From Aurantimonas sp036549475 (GTDB lineage Bacteria > Pseudomonadota > Alphaproteobacteria > Rhizobiales > Rhizobiaceae), in the NCBI RefSeq assembly GCF_036549475.1, contig NZ_JAZHLI010000007.1, positions 1-64,000 on the forward strand: a stretch of 64,000 bases of DNA, given 5' to 3'. The position numbers and the translations under genes are program-made. The notes under the pieces are model-generated. The model saw only the letters and a list, made by a program, of their open reading frames with translations. It had not been told where the DNA came from and did no database searches. Of this stretch, positions 49,036 to 57,153 are shown piece after piece. Position 1 is the first letter of the stretch; every line of letters starts with the position of its first letter.

Positions 49036-49470
49036 TCAGTCGGCGACCGCGATCTTGATCTTCTTGACGATTCGCTCGGGTTCAGGCTTGGCCAGATCCA
49101 CGAGCAGAAGGCCGTTTTTCAGTGTCGCCCCGGTGATCCGCATGCCGTCGGCGAGGAGGAAACACTTCTGGAACTGTCGCGCCGCGATGCCGCGATGCAG
49201 ATATTCGCGCTCCGAATCGTCGCTCTGGCGGCCGCGGATCATCAGTTGGTTCTCTTCCGTCGTGACCTCGAGGTCCTCGGGCCGGAACCCCGCCACCGCC
49301 AGGGTGATGCGGATGAGATCCTCGCTCTGGTCATCGGCGGGCCTGGGACGGATCCGTTCGATGTTGTAGGGAGGGTAACCGTCACCGCCCTTGGCGATCC
49401 TCTCCAGCGTCCTTTCGACGCTGTCGAAGCCAAGCAGCAGCGGGCTGGAAAACGGCGTCATGCGGCTCAT
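49036..49470 (-). CDS. Small heat shock protein, Hsp20/IbpA type
   Basis: Hsp20 proteins hold unfolding proteins for refolding by other chaperones. The 144-residue product begins MSRMTPFSSPLLLGFDSVERTLERI, has the alpha-crystallin domain (YNIERIRPRP ... DLIRITLAVAGFRPEDLEVTTEENQLMIRGRQ) and the GLLLVDLAKPEPERIVKKIKI C-terminal motif. It is rhizobial class A-like. The start is one of two ATGs three codons apart. A sigma-32-type promoter and a ROSE-like hairpin lie just upstream. The DUF1150 gene follows after 38 bases. Confidence 0.93.
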   Translation of the reverse strand: MSRMTPFSSPLLLGFDSVERTLERIAKGGDGYPPYNIERIRPRPADDQSEDLIRITLAVAGFRPEDLEVTTEENQLMIRGRQSDDSEREYLHRGIAARQFQKCFLLADGMRITGATLKNGLLLVDLAKPEPERIVKKIKIAVAD

Positions 49471-49481
49471 CGGTCGTGAAG

Positions 49482-49496
49482 TCCTTCGGAAAGCGA
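49482..49496 (-). promoter_or_regulatory. ROSE-like RNA thermometer hairpin over the hsp20 ribosome-binding site
   Basis: In the transcript UCGCUUUCCGAAGGA places the segment UCGCU, which fits the ROSE consensus UYGCU, opposite the Shine-Dalgarno AGGA across a four-base UCCG loop. The opposed bases include the G-G pair typical of ROSE elements. A second hairpin (GCGG...CCTGTCAGG...CCGC) lies just upstream in the leader. The distance from AGGA to the ATG, 11 bases, is a little long. ROSE elements are common ahead of rhizobial small heat-shock genes. Confidence 0.5.
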
Positions 49497-49546
49497 CTTT
49501 CGGTGGCAGCGGCCCTGACAGGCACCGCTCCCGGCCAATGGTTCCC

Positions 49547-49575
49547 ATATGGCGACGACCCTCGCTTCCTTCAAT
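49547..49575 (-). promoter_or_regulatory. Sigma-32 (RpoH)-type heat-shock promoter of hsp20
   Basis: On the minus strand ATTGAA, 17 bases, CCATAT agrees with the alphaproteobacterial RpoH pattern CTTGAA-N16/17-CCATNT at all but the first base of the -35. Transcription would start near 49540, giving a leader of about 70 bases, right for the hairpin at 49482. Confidence 0.65.
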
Positions 49576-49642
49576 CGTCCGCCGTTCCTCTTCCCATGCA
49601 ATCCTTCAATGCCATCGTCGCACCGCTTCCTTGCCAAACGAA

Positions 49643-49674
49643 GAACGGCGGCCCGCCGAGGCAGACCGCCGTTC
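49643..49674 (-). terminator. Terminator after msrB
   Basis: GAACGGCGG and CCGCCGTTC form a perfect 9-bp stem with a 14-base loop, 22 bases past the msrB stop. On the minus strand it runs into a T-rich TTCTTCGTTT. Confidence 0.65.
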
Positions 49675-49696
49675 CATCCATCCGCCCGCCGGCCGG

Positions 49697-50203
49697 TCAG
49701 GAGGCCGTGGCTGCACCCGGACGGAAGTTGAGTGCCACGCCGTTCAGGCAATGGCGCTTGCCGGTGGGCTTCGGGCCGTCGTCGAAGATGTGACCAAAAT
49801 GGCCGCCGCAGGTGGCACAATGGACCTCGGTGCGGGTGTAGATCAGCCGGTAATCCTCGCGCGTGCCGATGACGTCATCGGACAGGGGCGCCCAGAAGCT
49901 GGGCCAGCCGGTACCGGACTCGAACTTGGTCTCGGACGAATAGGCCGGCGTGTCGCAACCGGCGCAGGCGTAGAGGCCAGACGCCTTGTTCTCGTTCAGC
50001 GGGCTGGAGAAGGGCCGTTCGGTCGCCTCCTCGCGCAACACCGCGAACTGATCGGGCGTCAGCAGCTTGCGCCACTCATCCTCGGTCTTGGTCACCGGAA
50101 AGGCCTCGTCGCTGGCATGGGCGCCGCCGCGGAAGAACAGGCTGCCGCCTACCGCAGTCACTGCAAGCGCGGCCGTGCCTGCCAGGAAATTTCGTCTGCG
50201 CAT
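49697..50203 (-). CDS. msrB: Exported peptide-methionine (R)-S-oxide reductase MsrB
   Basis: MsrB reduces methionine R-sulfoxide in oxidised proteins. The 168-residue protein has a Tat-like leader (MRRRNFLAGTAALAV, RRxFL motif), so it probably acts in the periplasm. The MsrB domain shows the two zinc CxxC motifs (CAGC, CATC), the substrate motif GTGWPSFW, and the catalytic Cys in RHCLNGVALNF. AAGGAG precedes the ATG; an in-frame ATG 11 codons upstream is unlikely. Its partner redox protein is not in the window. Confidence 0.92.
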   Translation of the reverse strand: MRRRNFLAGTAALAVTAVGGSLFFRGGAHASDEAFPVTKTEDEWRKLLTPDQFAVLREEATERPFSSPLNENKASGLYACAGCDTPAYSSETKFESGTGWPSFWAPLSDDVIGTREDYRLIYTRTEVHCATCGGHFGHIFDDGPKPTGKRHCLNGVALNFRPGAATAS

Positions 50204-50273
50204 GGTACGTCTCCTTCGTAGGGCCGGTTGGAGCAATCCGCGCGATCTGCGCGCACCTCGGCAGTCTCAAACT

Positions 50274-50295
50274 TCATATCCGACTGCAGATATGA
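50274..50295. promoter_or_regulatory. Inverted repeat upstream of msrB
   Basis: TCATATC and GATATGA are exact complements eight bases apart, about 70 bases before the msrB start. The 22-bp dyad suits a dimeric regulator, but none can be named. Confidence 0.4.
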
Positions 50296-50345
50296 TCGGC
50301 TTCGTCGGCAAGTGCCAGCCTGTTACGCAGAAGTGAGAAAGTGCG

Positions 50346-50375
50346 TGATCCCGCGCCGGTGACGGCGCGGGATCA
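50346..50375 (-). terminator. Strong hairpin terminator after the fasciclin gene
   Basis: TGATCCCGCGCC and GGCGCGGGATCA form a perfect 12-bp stem with a six-base loop, 58 bases past the fasciclin stop on the minus strand. The following bases (CGCACTTTCTC) are only weakly T-rich. Confidence 0.65.
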
Positions 50376-50433
50376 TCGGCTGGCGGGAACCGCCTCTCCC
50401 GGGACACAGGATGGCGGCCCCGCCATGCGCCGA

Positions 50434-51006
50434 TTACATGGACGGCATCAGGACCGTATCGATGACATGCACGACGCCGTTCGACTGCATGACGTCGGCC
50501 TGGACGACCGTCGCCTTGTTGCCCGCGGCATCCGTGACGATGATGTTGTCGCCGTCCATCGACAGGGTGATGTTCTCGCCGGCAACGGTCGGGGCCGGGT
50601 GCTCGCCGCCGTCATCCTCGATCATCTTCATCGCCTCTTCCGACGACGCCTTGGCCGGGACGACGTGATAGGTCAGGATCTTGGCGAGCTGCTCCTTGTT
50701 CTCCGGCTTCAGGAGATCCTCGACGGTGCCCTCGGGCAGCTTCTCGAACGCCTCGTTGGTCGGCGCGAAGACGGTGAAGGGACCTTCGCCGGAGAGCGTC
50801 TCGGCGAGGCCGGCGGCCTGCACGGCCGCGACCAGCGTCGTCAAGTTCGAGGCTGCGGAGGCGTTCTCGACGATGGTCTTGTCGGCGCTCATCTCGGCGC
50901 CGCCGACCATGGTCGTGTCCTGAGCGAAGCTGCCGGAGGTGAAGCCGACGCTGCCGGCGGCAACGAACGAAGCGATGGCGGCCGAACGGATAAGGGTCTT
51001 GATCAT
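50434..51006 (-). CDS. Exported fasciclin (FAS1) domain protein
   Basis: The 190-residue protein has a signal peptide (ending SGSFAQ) and one FAS1 domain: LTTLVAAVQAAGLAETLSGEGPFTVFAPTNEAFEKLPEGTVEDLL is H1, and the C-terminal NGVVHVIDTVLMP is H2. Between them YHVVPAKASSEEAMKM takes the usual YH position. FAS1 domains mediate adhesion; a rhizobial homologue, Nex18, is symbiosis-related. The function here is unknown. A short palindrome lies 26 bases upstream of the start. Confidence 0.92.
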   Translation of the reverse strand: MIKTLIRSAAIASFVAAGSVGFTSGSFAQDTTMVGGAEMSADKTIVENASAASNLTTLVAAVQAAGLAETLSGEGPFTVFAPTNEAFEKLPEGTVEDLLKPENKEQLAKILTYHVVPAKASSEEAMKMIEDDGGEHPAPTVAGENITLSMDGDNIIVTDAAGNKATVVQADVMQSNGVVHVIDTVLMPSM

Positions 51007-51031
51007 ATCGGTTGTCTCCCAGTGAAACGTG

Positions 51032-51047
51032 GATTTCCGTGGAAATC
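51032..51047. promoter_or_regulatory. 16-bp palindrome before the fasciclin gene
   Basis: GATTTCC-GT-GGAAATC is a perfect dyad 26 bases before the ATG. It could be an operator near the promoter, or a hairpin in the mRNA leader. No matching second copy was noticed in the 256-base gap, which otherwise shows nothing. Confidence 0.4.
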
Positions 51048-51262
51048 GTTGTTTCCTCCCGGTCAGGAGGATGCGGGAGATACGAAGGGTGATGCGGGCC
51101 GGCTTCGAAACCGACGATCACGCCTGCGTCAGGCGAACTTGACCGACGGACAGACAAGAAGCGGCGGCATCCGATTGGCTTAAGCGGCAGGCCATCGTGG
51201 TTTTACGCATCGCGGCATGGATCCAACGTTCAGCCCATCCCGGCGGCGGGGCGTGATTGCCC

Positions 51263-51697
51263 TCAGTCCTCGACGCGGCCGCGCAGGTTCTTGATCTGGG
51301 AGCGCCCCTTCTTGGCCTTCAGGCGGCGCTCGACCGATCCCTTCGTGGGGCGCGTCTTGCGGCGGGGCGGCAGCGGCGGCTTCAGGGCCTCGCGGACGAG
51401 GGCCGCCAGCCTGTCGCGCGCATCCTCCCGGTTGCGCTCCTGGCTGCGGAAGCGGGAGGCCTCGATCAGGATATCGCCATCCTTGGTGGCCCGCTGGCCG
51501 GCCAGCCGCAGGAGCCGGCGCAACGCATCGGGATGCAGCGCCTCGCAGGCCGCGGCGGCAAAGCGCAACTGCACGGCGCTCGAGACCTTGTTGACGTTCT
51601 GCCCGCCCGGACCGCCGGCACGGATGAACTGCTCCTGCAGGTCTCCGCCCGGGATCGTCACGCGTTCGTTGATCGTCAGGTCGTGATCGCTGGCCAT
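51263..51697 (-). CDS. arfB: Alternative ribosome-rescue peptidyl-tRNA hydrolase ArfB (YaeJ)
   Basis: ArfB frees ribosomes stalled on non-stop mRNA. The 144-residue protein has the class I release-factor domain with GGQ at residues 31-33 (RAGGPGGQNVNKVSSAVQLRF) and the basic, flexible C-terminus (RRKTRPTKGSVERRLKAKKGRSQIKNLRGR) that enters the empty mRNA channel. It lacks codon-recognition domains. The ATG is preceded closely by AGAAGG; an upstream ATG adds 24 unlikely residues. Confidence 0.94.
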   Translation of the reverse strand: MASDHDLTINERVTIPGGDLQEQFIRAGGPGGQNVNKVSSAVQLRFAAAACEALHPDALRRLLRLAGQRATKDGDILIEASRFRSQERNREDARDRLAALVREALKPPLPPRRKTRPTKGSVERRLKAKKGRSQIKNLRGRVED

Positions 51698-51854
51698 GCC
51701 TTCTGCCCCGTCTGCGGCCGGCGCCGCGTCTCGATGGCCATGGATAGCGATGCTGGCGCCGGGCGGCAATGTGGCCGCGAGCTTGCGTGTTCCGGCAGGT
51801 TGATCGGGGCCGTCCGGAACTGTGCAGGCCGCGCGGCCTGCCGCACCGTGCCGG

Positions 51855-53465
51855 TTATTCGGCGGCGAGCGCCTGAGCCGGGGCCGCCTGCATCACCTCG
51901 ACATCGACGTGATCCTCGAACTTGGCGAAATTGGCCCGGAACATGGCCACCAGCCGCGCGGCCTGCGCGTCATAGGCGGCCTTGTCGGGCCAGGTCGCAC
52001 GAGGATCGAGGATGGTCGGATCGACGCCGTCCACCGCAACCGGCACCTGGAAGCCGAAATTCGGATCGGCCCGGAACTCGGCGTCTTTCAGGCTGCCATC
52101 GAGCGCGGCGGAGAGCAGCGCCCTTGTGACCTTGATCGGCATGCGGTGGCCGGTGCCATAGGCGCCGCCGGTCCAGCCCGTGTTGACCAGCCAGCAATCG
52201 ACGTGGTGCCGGGCGATGAGATCGCGCAGCAGATTGCCGTATTCGGCCGGATGCCGCGGCATGAAGGGCGCGCCGAAGCAGGTCGAGAACGTCGCTTCCG
52301 GCTCGGTGACGCCCTTTTCCGTGCCGGCGACCTTGGCCGTGTAGCCCGACAGGAAATGATACATGGCTTCGGCCGGCGTCAGCCTGGCGATGGGCGGCAG
52401 CACGCCGAAGGCATCGGCGGTCAGCATGATGAGGTTGCGCGGATGGCCGTCCACGCCGGTCTCGCTGGCATTGGGGATGAAATGCAGCGGATAGGCGGCG
52501 CGGGTGTTTTCGGTCAGCGATCCATCGTCGAAATCGGGGACACGATCCTCGTCGAGGACCACGTTCTCCAGCACCGTGCCGAAGCGGCGGGTGGTGGCGA
52601 AGATCTCGGGTTCGGCCTCGGCCGACAGGCGGATGGTCTTGGCGTAACAGCCGCCTTCGAAGTTGAAGATGCCATCTTCGCCCCAGCCATGCTCGTCGTC
52701 GCCGATCAGCGTGCGATGCGGGTCGGCCGACAGCGTGGTCTTGCCGGTGCCCGACAGGCCGAAGAACACGGCGCCGTCGCCGTCCGGCCCGACATTGGCC
52801 GAGCAATGCATCGGCATCACGCCCTTTTCGGGAAGGAGGAAGTTCAGTGCGGTAAAGACCGACTTCTTCATCTCTCCGGCATAGGAGGTTCCCCCGATCA
52901 GGACGAGCTTGCGGGACAGGTCGACGCCGATCACGGTCTCGGTGCGGCAGCCATGGCGCTCGGGATCGGCGCGGAAGGACGGCAGGTCGATGATCGTCAT
53001 TTCGGGGACGAAATCCTGCAGCGCTTCACGCGACGGCCGGATCAAGAGATTGCGGATGAACAGCGAGTGCCAGGCATATTCCGTGACGACGCGGACGCGG
53101 ATGGCGTTCTGCGGATCGGCGCCGCCGATCAGATCCTGCACGAAGAGGTCGCGGCCGGCGGAAGCGGTTCCGAAGTCCTCGCGCAGCCGCTCGAAGGCCT
53201 CGGGCGCCATGGCCGCGTTATTGTCCCACCACACCGCCGGCTCGGTCAGTTCGTCGCGGACGATGAACTTGTCCTTGGCCGAGCGGCCGGTGTGCTTGCC
53301 GGTCGTCGCCACGAAGGCGCCATGGGCGGTGACGCGGCCCTCGCCGCGGCGGATGGCTGTCTCGATCAGCTCCGCCTCGCCGAGGTTCCAGCGCACGGAG
53401 GACAGCCCGTCGAGGCCGGTCGTCTCGATTCCGCAGTCAGGATTTCTCGTGCCGATCTCGTCCAC
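51855..53465 (-). CDS. pckA: Phosphoenolpyruvate carboxykinase (ATP), GTG start
   Basis: PckA converts oxaloacetate and ATP to phosphoenolpyruvate, the entry to gluconeogenesis. The 536-residue protein has the kinase-1a P-loop FFGLSGTGKTTLS, the metal and substrate residues in IGGTSYAGEMKKSVFT, and GDDEHGWGEDGIFNFEGGCYAK split over two strands. The start is a GTG with AAGGAG six bases upstream; the in-frame ATG 39 codons further up gives a non-conserved extension. In rhizobia pckA lies beside chvI-chvG, as here. Confidence 0.96.
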   Translation of the reverse strand: MDEIGTRNPDCGIETTGLDGLSSVRWNLGEAELIETAIRRGEGRVTAHGAFVATTGKHTGRSAKDKFIVRDELTEPAVWWDNNAAMAPEAFERLREDFGTASAGRDLFVQDLIGGADPQNAIRVRVVTEYAWHSLFIRNLLIRPSREALQDFVPEMTIIDLPSFRADPERHGCRTETVIGVDLSRKLVLIGGTSYAGEMKKSVFTALNFLLPEKGVMPMHCSANVGPDGDGAVFFGLSGTGKTTLSADPHRTLIGDDEHGWGEDGIFNFEGGCYAKTIRLSAEAEPEIFATTRRFGTVLENVVLDEDRVPDFDDGSLTENTRAAYPLHFIPNASETGVDGHPRNLIMLTADAFGVLPPIARLTPAEAMYHFLSGYTAKVAGTEKGVTEPEATFSTCFGAPFMPRHPAEYGNLLRDLIARHHVDCWLVNTGWTGGAYGTGHRMPIKVTRALLSAALDGSLKDAEFRADPNFGFQVPVAVDGVDPTILDPRATWPDKAAYDAQAARLVAMFRANFAKFEDHVDVEVMQAAPAQALAAE

Positions 53466-53832
53466 TGTCGTCTCCTTGCCGAACGCCCGCGTCTGCAGGC
53501 TCAGCGCCCACCATCTTGCCGCCCGTCCAGTAACTACCCAGCGCCTTGCGACAAGCAAGCCCTGCATCTGGAAAATCGACAATCGAAACAGATGCTTAAT
53601 CGATTAAATACTGTCACGTACCAATATGATCGATTGAAATCGCGGCGGGAGAACGGCGCACCCCTCGTCAGCATCGCCCATCTCTTCGCACCAGGACCGT
53701 CGGCCAATTCGCGCCGGCTTTCGGCCGCGGCGCCCGCCAATCGCACTGGCACCTTTCGCGGTCGCACGCATTGTCCTTCCTGACAGCGCCATGGTCTGGC
53801 GCCACGACACGAACGGCACAGGAGAGCCACGC
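53466..53832. other. 367-base divergent gap between pckA and the stress-protein gene
   Basis: The middle, 53575-53640, is markedly AT-rich for this genome and carries the palindrome listed separately and a related ATCGATT 20 bases further on. AGGAGAG lies before the plus-strand gene. No further gene is seen. Confidence 0.55.
53596..53607. promoter_or_regulatory. Palindromic candidate operator of pckA
   Basis: TTAATCGATTAA is a perfect 12-bp palindrome about 130 bases before the pckA start. A central CG within an A/T-flanked dyad is the LacI-family operator style, and rhizobial pckA is known to be controlled by a LacI-type regulator, PckR. The assignment to PckR is inference. Confidence 0.45.
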
Positions 53833-54312
53833 ATGACCACAAGCGACAGCGAGAAGTTCTGGGACACGATCGGCAATTTCGACACCTGCATGGTGGTGAC
53901 GCGCGACAATGGCCGGATGCGCGCCCGGCCGATGGCGCCCCGGCTGCGCGGCGACGACAGAAAACTTTATTTCCTGACCGAGCGCATGACCCACAAGGTC
54001 GAGGAGATCGCTCTCGACGACGATGTCATCTGCACTTTCTCCAAGCATGGCCAGTACATGTCGCTGTCCGGACGCGCCCAGGTGGTGAGCGACCGCTCGC
54101 TCGTCGCCGACCTCTGGGATGCCTCGGCCGAGTCCTGGCTGCCGGAAGGCAAGAACGATCCGGATGTGGTCGTGCTGGTCGTCGATCCGGACGCGGCGGA
54201 AATCTGGGACGTGAAGGCCAGCCGGGTCACGCAGGCCTGGGAATTTGCCAGGGCCTATGTGGGCGGCGAGGAGCGTCCGCAGATCGGCGAACACCACAAG
54301 GTCGATCTGTAG
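53833..54312 (+). CDS. Pyridoxamine 5'-phosphate oxidase-like general stress protein
   Basis: The 159-residue protein has the split-barrel flavin-binding fold of the Pyrid_ox_like family: EKFWDTIGNFDTCMVVTRDNGRMRARPMAP, LYFLTERMTHKVEEIALDDDVICTFS, and YMSLSGRAQVVSDRSLVADLWD. Members are called general stress protein 26 and bind FMN or FAD; the substrate is unknown. AGGAGAG precedes the chosen ATG. It is on the same strand as chvI but separated by 287 bases. Confidence 0.87.
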   Translation: MTTSDSEKFWDTIGNFDTCMVVTRDNGRMRARPMAPRLRGDDRKLYFLTERMTHKVEEIALDDDVICTFSKHGQYMSLSGRAQVVSDRSLVADLWDASAESWLPEGKNDPDVVVLVVDPDAAEIWDVKASRVTQAWEFARAYVGGEERPQIGEHHKVDL

Positions 54313-54420
54313 GCAGCAGCCGCAAGGCGCCGCCGCACGGCGGCGAAGCCTGCTTTCCGCGCGAATCCGCGGCTCTGACAGCCGCCGGCGCGGCGAAATC
54401 TTCCGCTACGTCTTTGTAAT

Positions 54421-54481
54421 TTTCCAATCCCGCCACATTTATCGCTGATTGGCGCTGCCGATGGGCGCTCGTGATTGGAAA
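54421..54481. promoter_or_regulatory. CCAATC/GATTGG repeats upstream of chvI
   Basis: TTTCCAATC (54421-54429) is the exact complement of GATTGGAAA (54473-54481), with a third GATTGG between them at 54447. The set lies 120-180 bases before chvI. Spaced repeats of this sort suit a response regulator such as ChvI binding its own promoter, but that is inference. Confidence 0.35.
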
Positions 54482-54599
54482 GTTTTCGCAGAAGGGACAT
54501 CTGCCTTGTCGGCCGGCGACCCGGTACAATGCCGGCCGCGGCCGAGCCCCTCCGTGACAGGATCGTCGCGGCCAGGGACGGAAATTGGAGAAGATCGCA

Positions 54600-55301
54600 A
54601 TGCCAACCATCGCCCTTGTCGACGACGACAGGAACATTCTCGCGTCGGTGTCGATTGCGCTGGAGAATGAGGGCTACCGGGTCGAGACCTACACCGACGG
54701 CGCCTCGGCGCTGGAGGGGTTGCAGACGCGGCCGCCCAACTTGGCCATCTTCGACATCAAGATGCCGCGGATGGACGGCATGGAACTGCTGCGGCGGCTG
54801 CGTCAGAAATCCGACATCCCGGTGATCTTCCTCACCTCCAAGGATGATGAGATCGACGAGCTGTTCGGTCTGAAGATGGGCGCCGACGACTATATCCGCA
54901 AACCGTTCTCGCAGCGTCTGCTCGTCGAGCGCGTGCGGGCGATCCTGCGGCGCGGTGCTCCGCGCGAACCCGCCAAGGCCGGCGGTCCGGTGCCCGAATC
55001 CTCGCTGGAGCGGGGTCAGCTGGTGATGGACCAGGAGCGCCACACCTGCACCTGGACCGGCCATCCGGTGACGTTGACCGTGACAGAGTTCCTGATCCTG
55101 CACTCTCTTGCCCAACGTCCGGGCGTGGTAAAGAGCCGCGACGCGCTGATGGATGCGGCCTATGACGAGCAGGTCTATGTCGACGATCGCACCATCGACA
55201 GCCACATCAAGCGGCTGCGCAAGAAGTTCAAGGCGATCGACGACGACTTCGACATGATCGAGACCCTCTACGGGGTCGGCTACCGCTTCCGGGAAGCGTG
55301 A
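54600..55301 (+). CDS. chvI: Response regulator ChvI (OmpR family)
   Basis: The 233-residue protein has a receiver domain (IALVDDDRNILASV; phospho-acceptor Asp52 in AIFDIKMPRMDG; Lys in FLTSKDD) and an OmpR-type winged helix (VTLTVTEFLILHSLAQRPGVVKSRDALMDAAY ... GVGYRF). ChvI governs envelope, acid-response and exopolysaccharide genes in rhizobia and is often essential. GGAG lies nine bases before the ATG; a TTG five codons upstream is less likely. chvG follows after 19 bases. Confidence 0.95.
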   Translation: MPTIALVDDDRNILASVSIALENEGYRVETYTDGASALEGLQTRPPNLAIFDIKMPRMDGMELLRRLRQKSDIPVIFLTSKDDEIDELFGLKMGADDYIRKPFSQRLLVERVRAILRRGAPREPAKAGGPVPESSLERGQLVMDQERHTCTWTGHPVTLTVTEFLILHSLAQRPGVVKSRDALMDAAYDEQVYVDDRTIDSHIKRLRKKFKAIDDDFDMIETLYGVGYRFREA

Positions 55302-55320
55302 CCGAACCCAGGGAAGGCTG

Positions 55321-57153
55321 ATGGCGGCCATCACCGAAACAGAAGCGGGCAGTGGCGACGGCGGGTCGGAGCGGCGCAACCACCGGCGGCGCGAGGCGCT
55401 CGTGCGCGGAAGGCTGCGCCGGCTGCCGTTCATCCGCCGCGTCCTCTACCGCACGCGCTGGCTTCTGGGCCACACGATCTTTTCGTCGCTCACCCGGCGC
55501 ATCGTCTTCCTGAACCTGGTGGCGCTGATCGTCCTCGTCTCGGGCATCCTCTATCTCAACCAGTTCCGTGCCGGGCTGATCGATGCCCGCGTGGAGAGCC
55601 TGCTCACCCAGGGCGAGATCATCGCCAGTGCCATCGCGTCCTCGGCGACGGTGGAGACGAACTCGATTACCCTGGATCCCGAGCGCCTGCTGGAGCTGCA
55701 GGCCGGCGACACGCTGGCGCCGAGCGCGGAATCCATCGACAGCCTCGACTTCCCGATCAATCCGGAGCGCGTGGCGCCCCTGCTGCGCCGACTGATCTCG
55801 CCGACCCGGACCCGGGCGCGCCTCTACGACCGCGACGCCAACCTCATTCTCGATTCCCGGCATCTTTATTCGCGCGGGCAGATCCTGCGCTACGACCTGC
55901 CGCCGGTCGCCGTGGACGAGGAGCCCGGCTTCATCGATGCCGCTTCCGACTGGTTCCAGGATCTGTTCCAGCGCCGCGACCTGCCGGTCTATCGCGAGAC
56001 GCCGGGCGGGTCCGGCGCGTCCTATCCCGAGGTCATGAACGCCCTGACCGGCGGCCCCGCCACCGTGGTGCGGGCCACCGAGGGCGGCGAACTGATCGTT
56101 TCCGTCGCGGTGCCGATCCAGCGGTTCCGCGCCGTCCTGGGCGTCCTGATGCTGTCCACCCAAGGCGGCGACATCGACAAGATCGTCCAGGCCGAGCGGA
56201 CGGCGATCGTGCGCACCTTCGCCGTCGCCTCAGTGGTGACGATCGTCCTGTCGATCCTGCTTGCCTCGACCATCGCGACACCGCTGCGACGCCTGTCGGC
56301 CGCCGCGATCCGGGTGCGGCGCGGCGTCAACGAACGCACGGCGATCCCCGATTTCGGCGACCGGGCCGACGAGGTCGGCAATCTGGCCACGGCCCTGCGC
56401 GACATGACCAATTCGCTGTATGCGCGCATGGACGCGATCGAAACCTTCGCAGCCGACGTCAGCCACGAGTTGAAGAACCCGCTGACCTCGCTGCGCAGCG
56501 CCGTCGAAACCCTGCCGCTGGCCCGCAACGACGCCTCGCGCGAGCGGCTGCTCGAGATCATCCAGCACGATGTGCGCCGGCTCGATCGGCTGATCACCGA
56601 CATTTCCGACGCCTCGCGCCTCGACGCCGAACTGGCCCGCCAGATCGCCTCACGGGTCGATCTTGCCGCGCTGCTGCGCGCGGTGGTGGACGGCGCCCGC
56701 AGCCAGTCCAGGGCAGGCAGGCAGGTGACGATCAGCTTCGAGAAGCAGATCCTGCCAGGCTCGTCGAAGGACGGCTATATGGTGACCGGCCACGATCTGC
56801 GGCTGAGCCAGGTCTTCACCAATCTGATCGAGAATGCCCGCTCCTTCGTGCCCGACGAGAACGGGCGCATCGACGTGCTGCTGCGGCGCCGCAACAGCCG
56901 GGTGGTGGTGGTGGTGGTCGAGGACAACGGCCCCGGCATCCAGGCCGAGATCATCGACCGGATTTTCGAGCGCTTCTACACGGACCGTCCGTCCGCCGAG
57001 GCCTTCGGCCAGAATTCCGGCCTCGGCCTGTCGATCAGCCGTCAGATCGTCGAAGCCCACGGCGGCACGATCCGCGCCGAGAACATCGTCGACGACACGG
57101 CGCCGAACGGCGTCGCCGGAGCGCGCTTCATCGTGTCGCTGCCGGCCGAATGA
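55321..57153 (+). CDS. chvG: Sensor histidine kinase ChvG (ExoS)
   Basis: ChvG phosphorylates ChvI; in rhizobia the periplasmic protein ExoR holds it inactive. The 610-residue protein has a basic N-terminus, a membrane helix (about 60-82), a periplasmic sensor domain, a second helix (about 300-320, FAVASVVTIVLSILLAS), a HAMP linker, the HisKA motif DVSHELKNPLTSLRSAVE with His382, and the ATPase boxes (NLIENARSF, VEDNGPGI, NSGLGLSI). Its stop overlaps the hprK start (ATGA). No exoR is in this window. Confidence 0.95.
   Translation: MAAITETEAGSGDGGSERRNHRRREALVRGRLRRLPFIRRVLYRTRWLLGHTIFSSLTRRIVFLNLVALIVLVSGILYLNQFRAGLIDARVESLLTQGEIIASAIASSATVETNSITLDPERLLELQAGDTLAPSAESIDSLDFPINPERVAPLLRRLISPTRTRARLYDRDANLILDSRHLYSRGQILRYDLPPVAVDEEPGFIDAASDWFQDLFQRRDLPVYRETPGGSGASYPEVMNALTGGPATVVRATEGGELIVSVAVPIQRFRAVLGVLMLSTQGGDIDKIVQAERTAIVRTFAVASVVTIVLSILLASTIATPLRRLSAAAIRVRRGVNERTAIPDFGDRADEVGNLATALRDMTNSLYARMDAIETFAADVSHELKNPLTSLRSAVETLPLARNDASRERLLEIIQHDVRRLDRLITDISDASRLDAELARQIASRVDLAALLRAVVDGARSQSRAGRQVTISFEKQILPGSSKDGYMVTGHDLRLSQVFTNLIENARSFVPDENGRIDVLLRRRNSRVVVVVVEDNGPGIQAEIIDRIFERFYTDRPSAEAFGQNSGLGLSISRQIVEAHGGTIRAENIVDDTAPNGVAGARFIVSLPAE

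Noticed and set aside
53596..53607. CtrA binding site
   Set aside because: The CtrA consensus is TTAA-N7-TTAAC; this site is a continuous 12-bp palindrome with the wrong spacing.
51822..53783. A 653-codon plus-strand open frame
   Set aside because: Antisense shadow of pckA.
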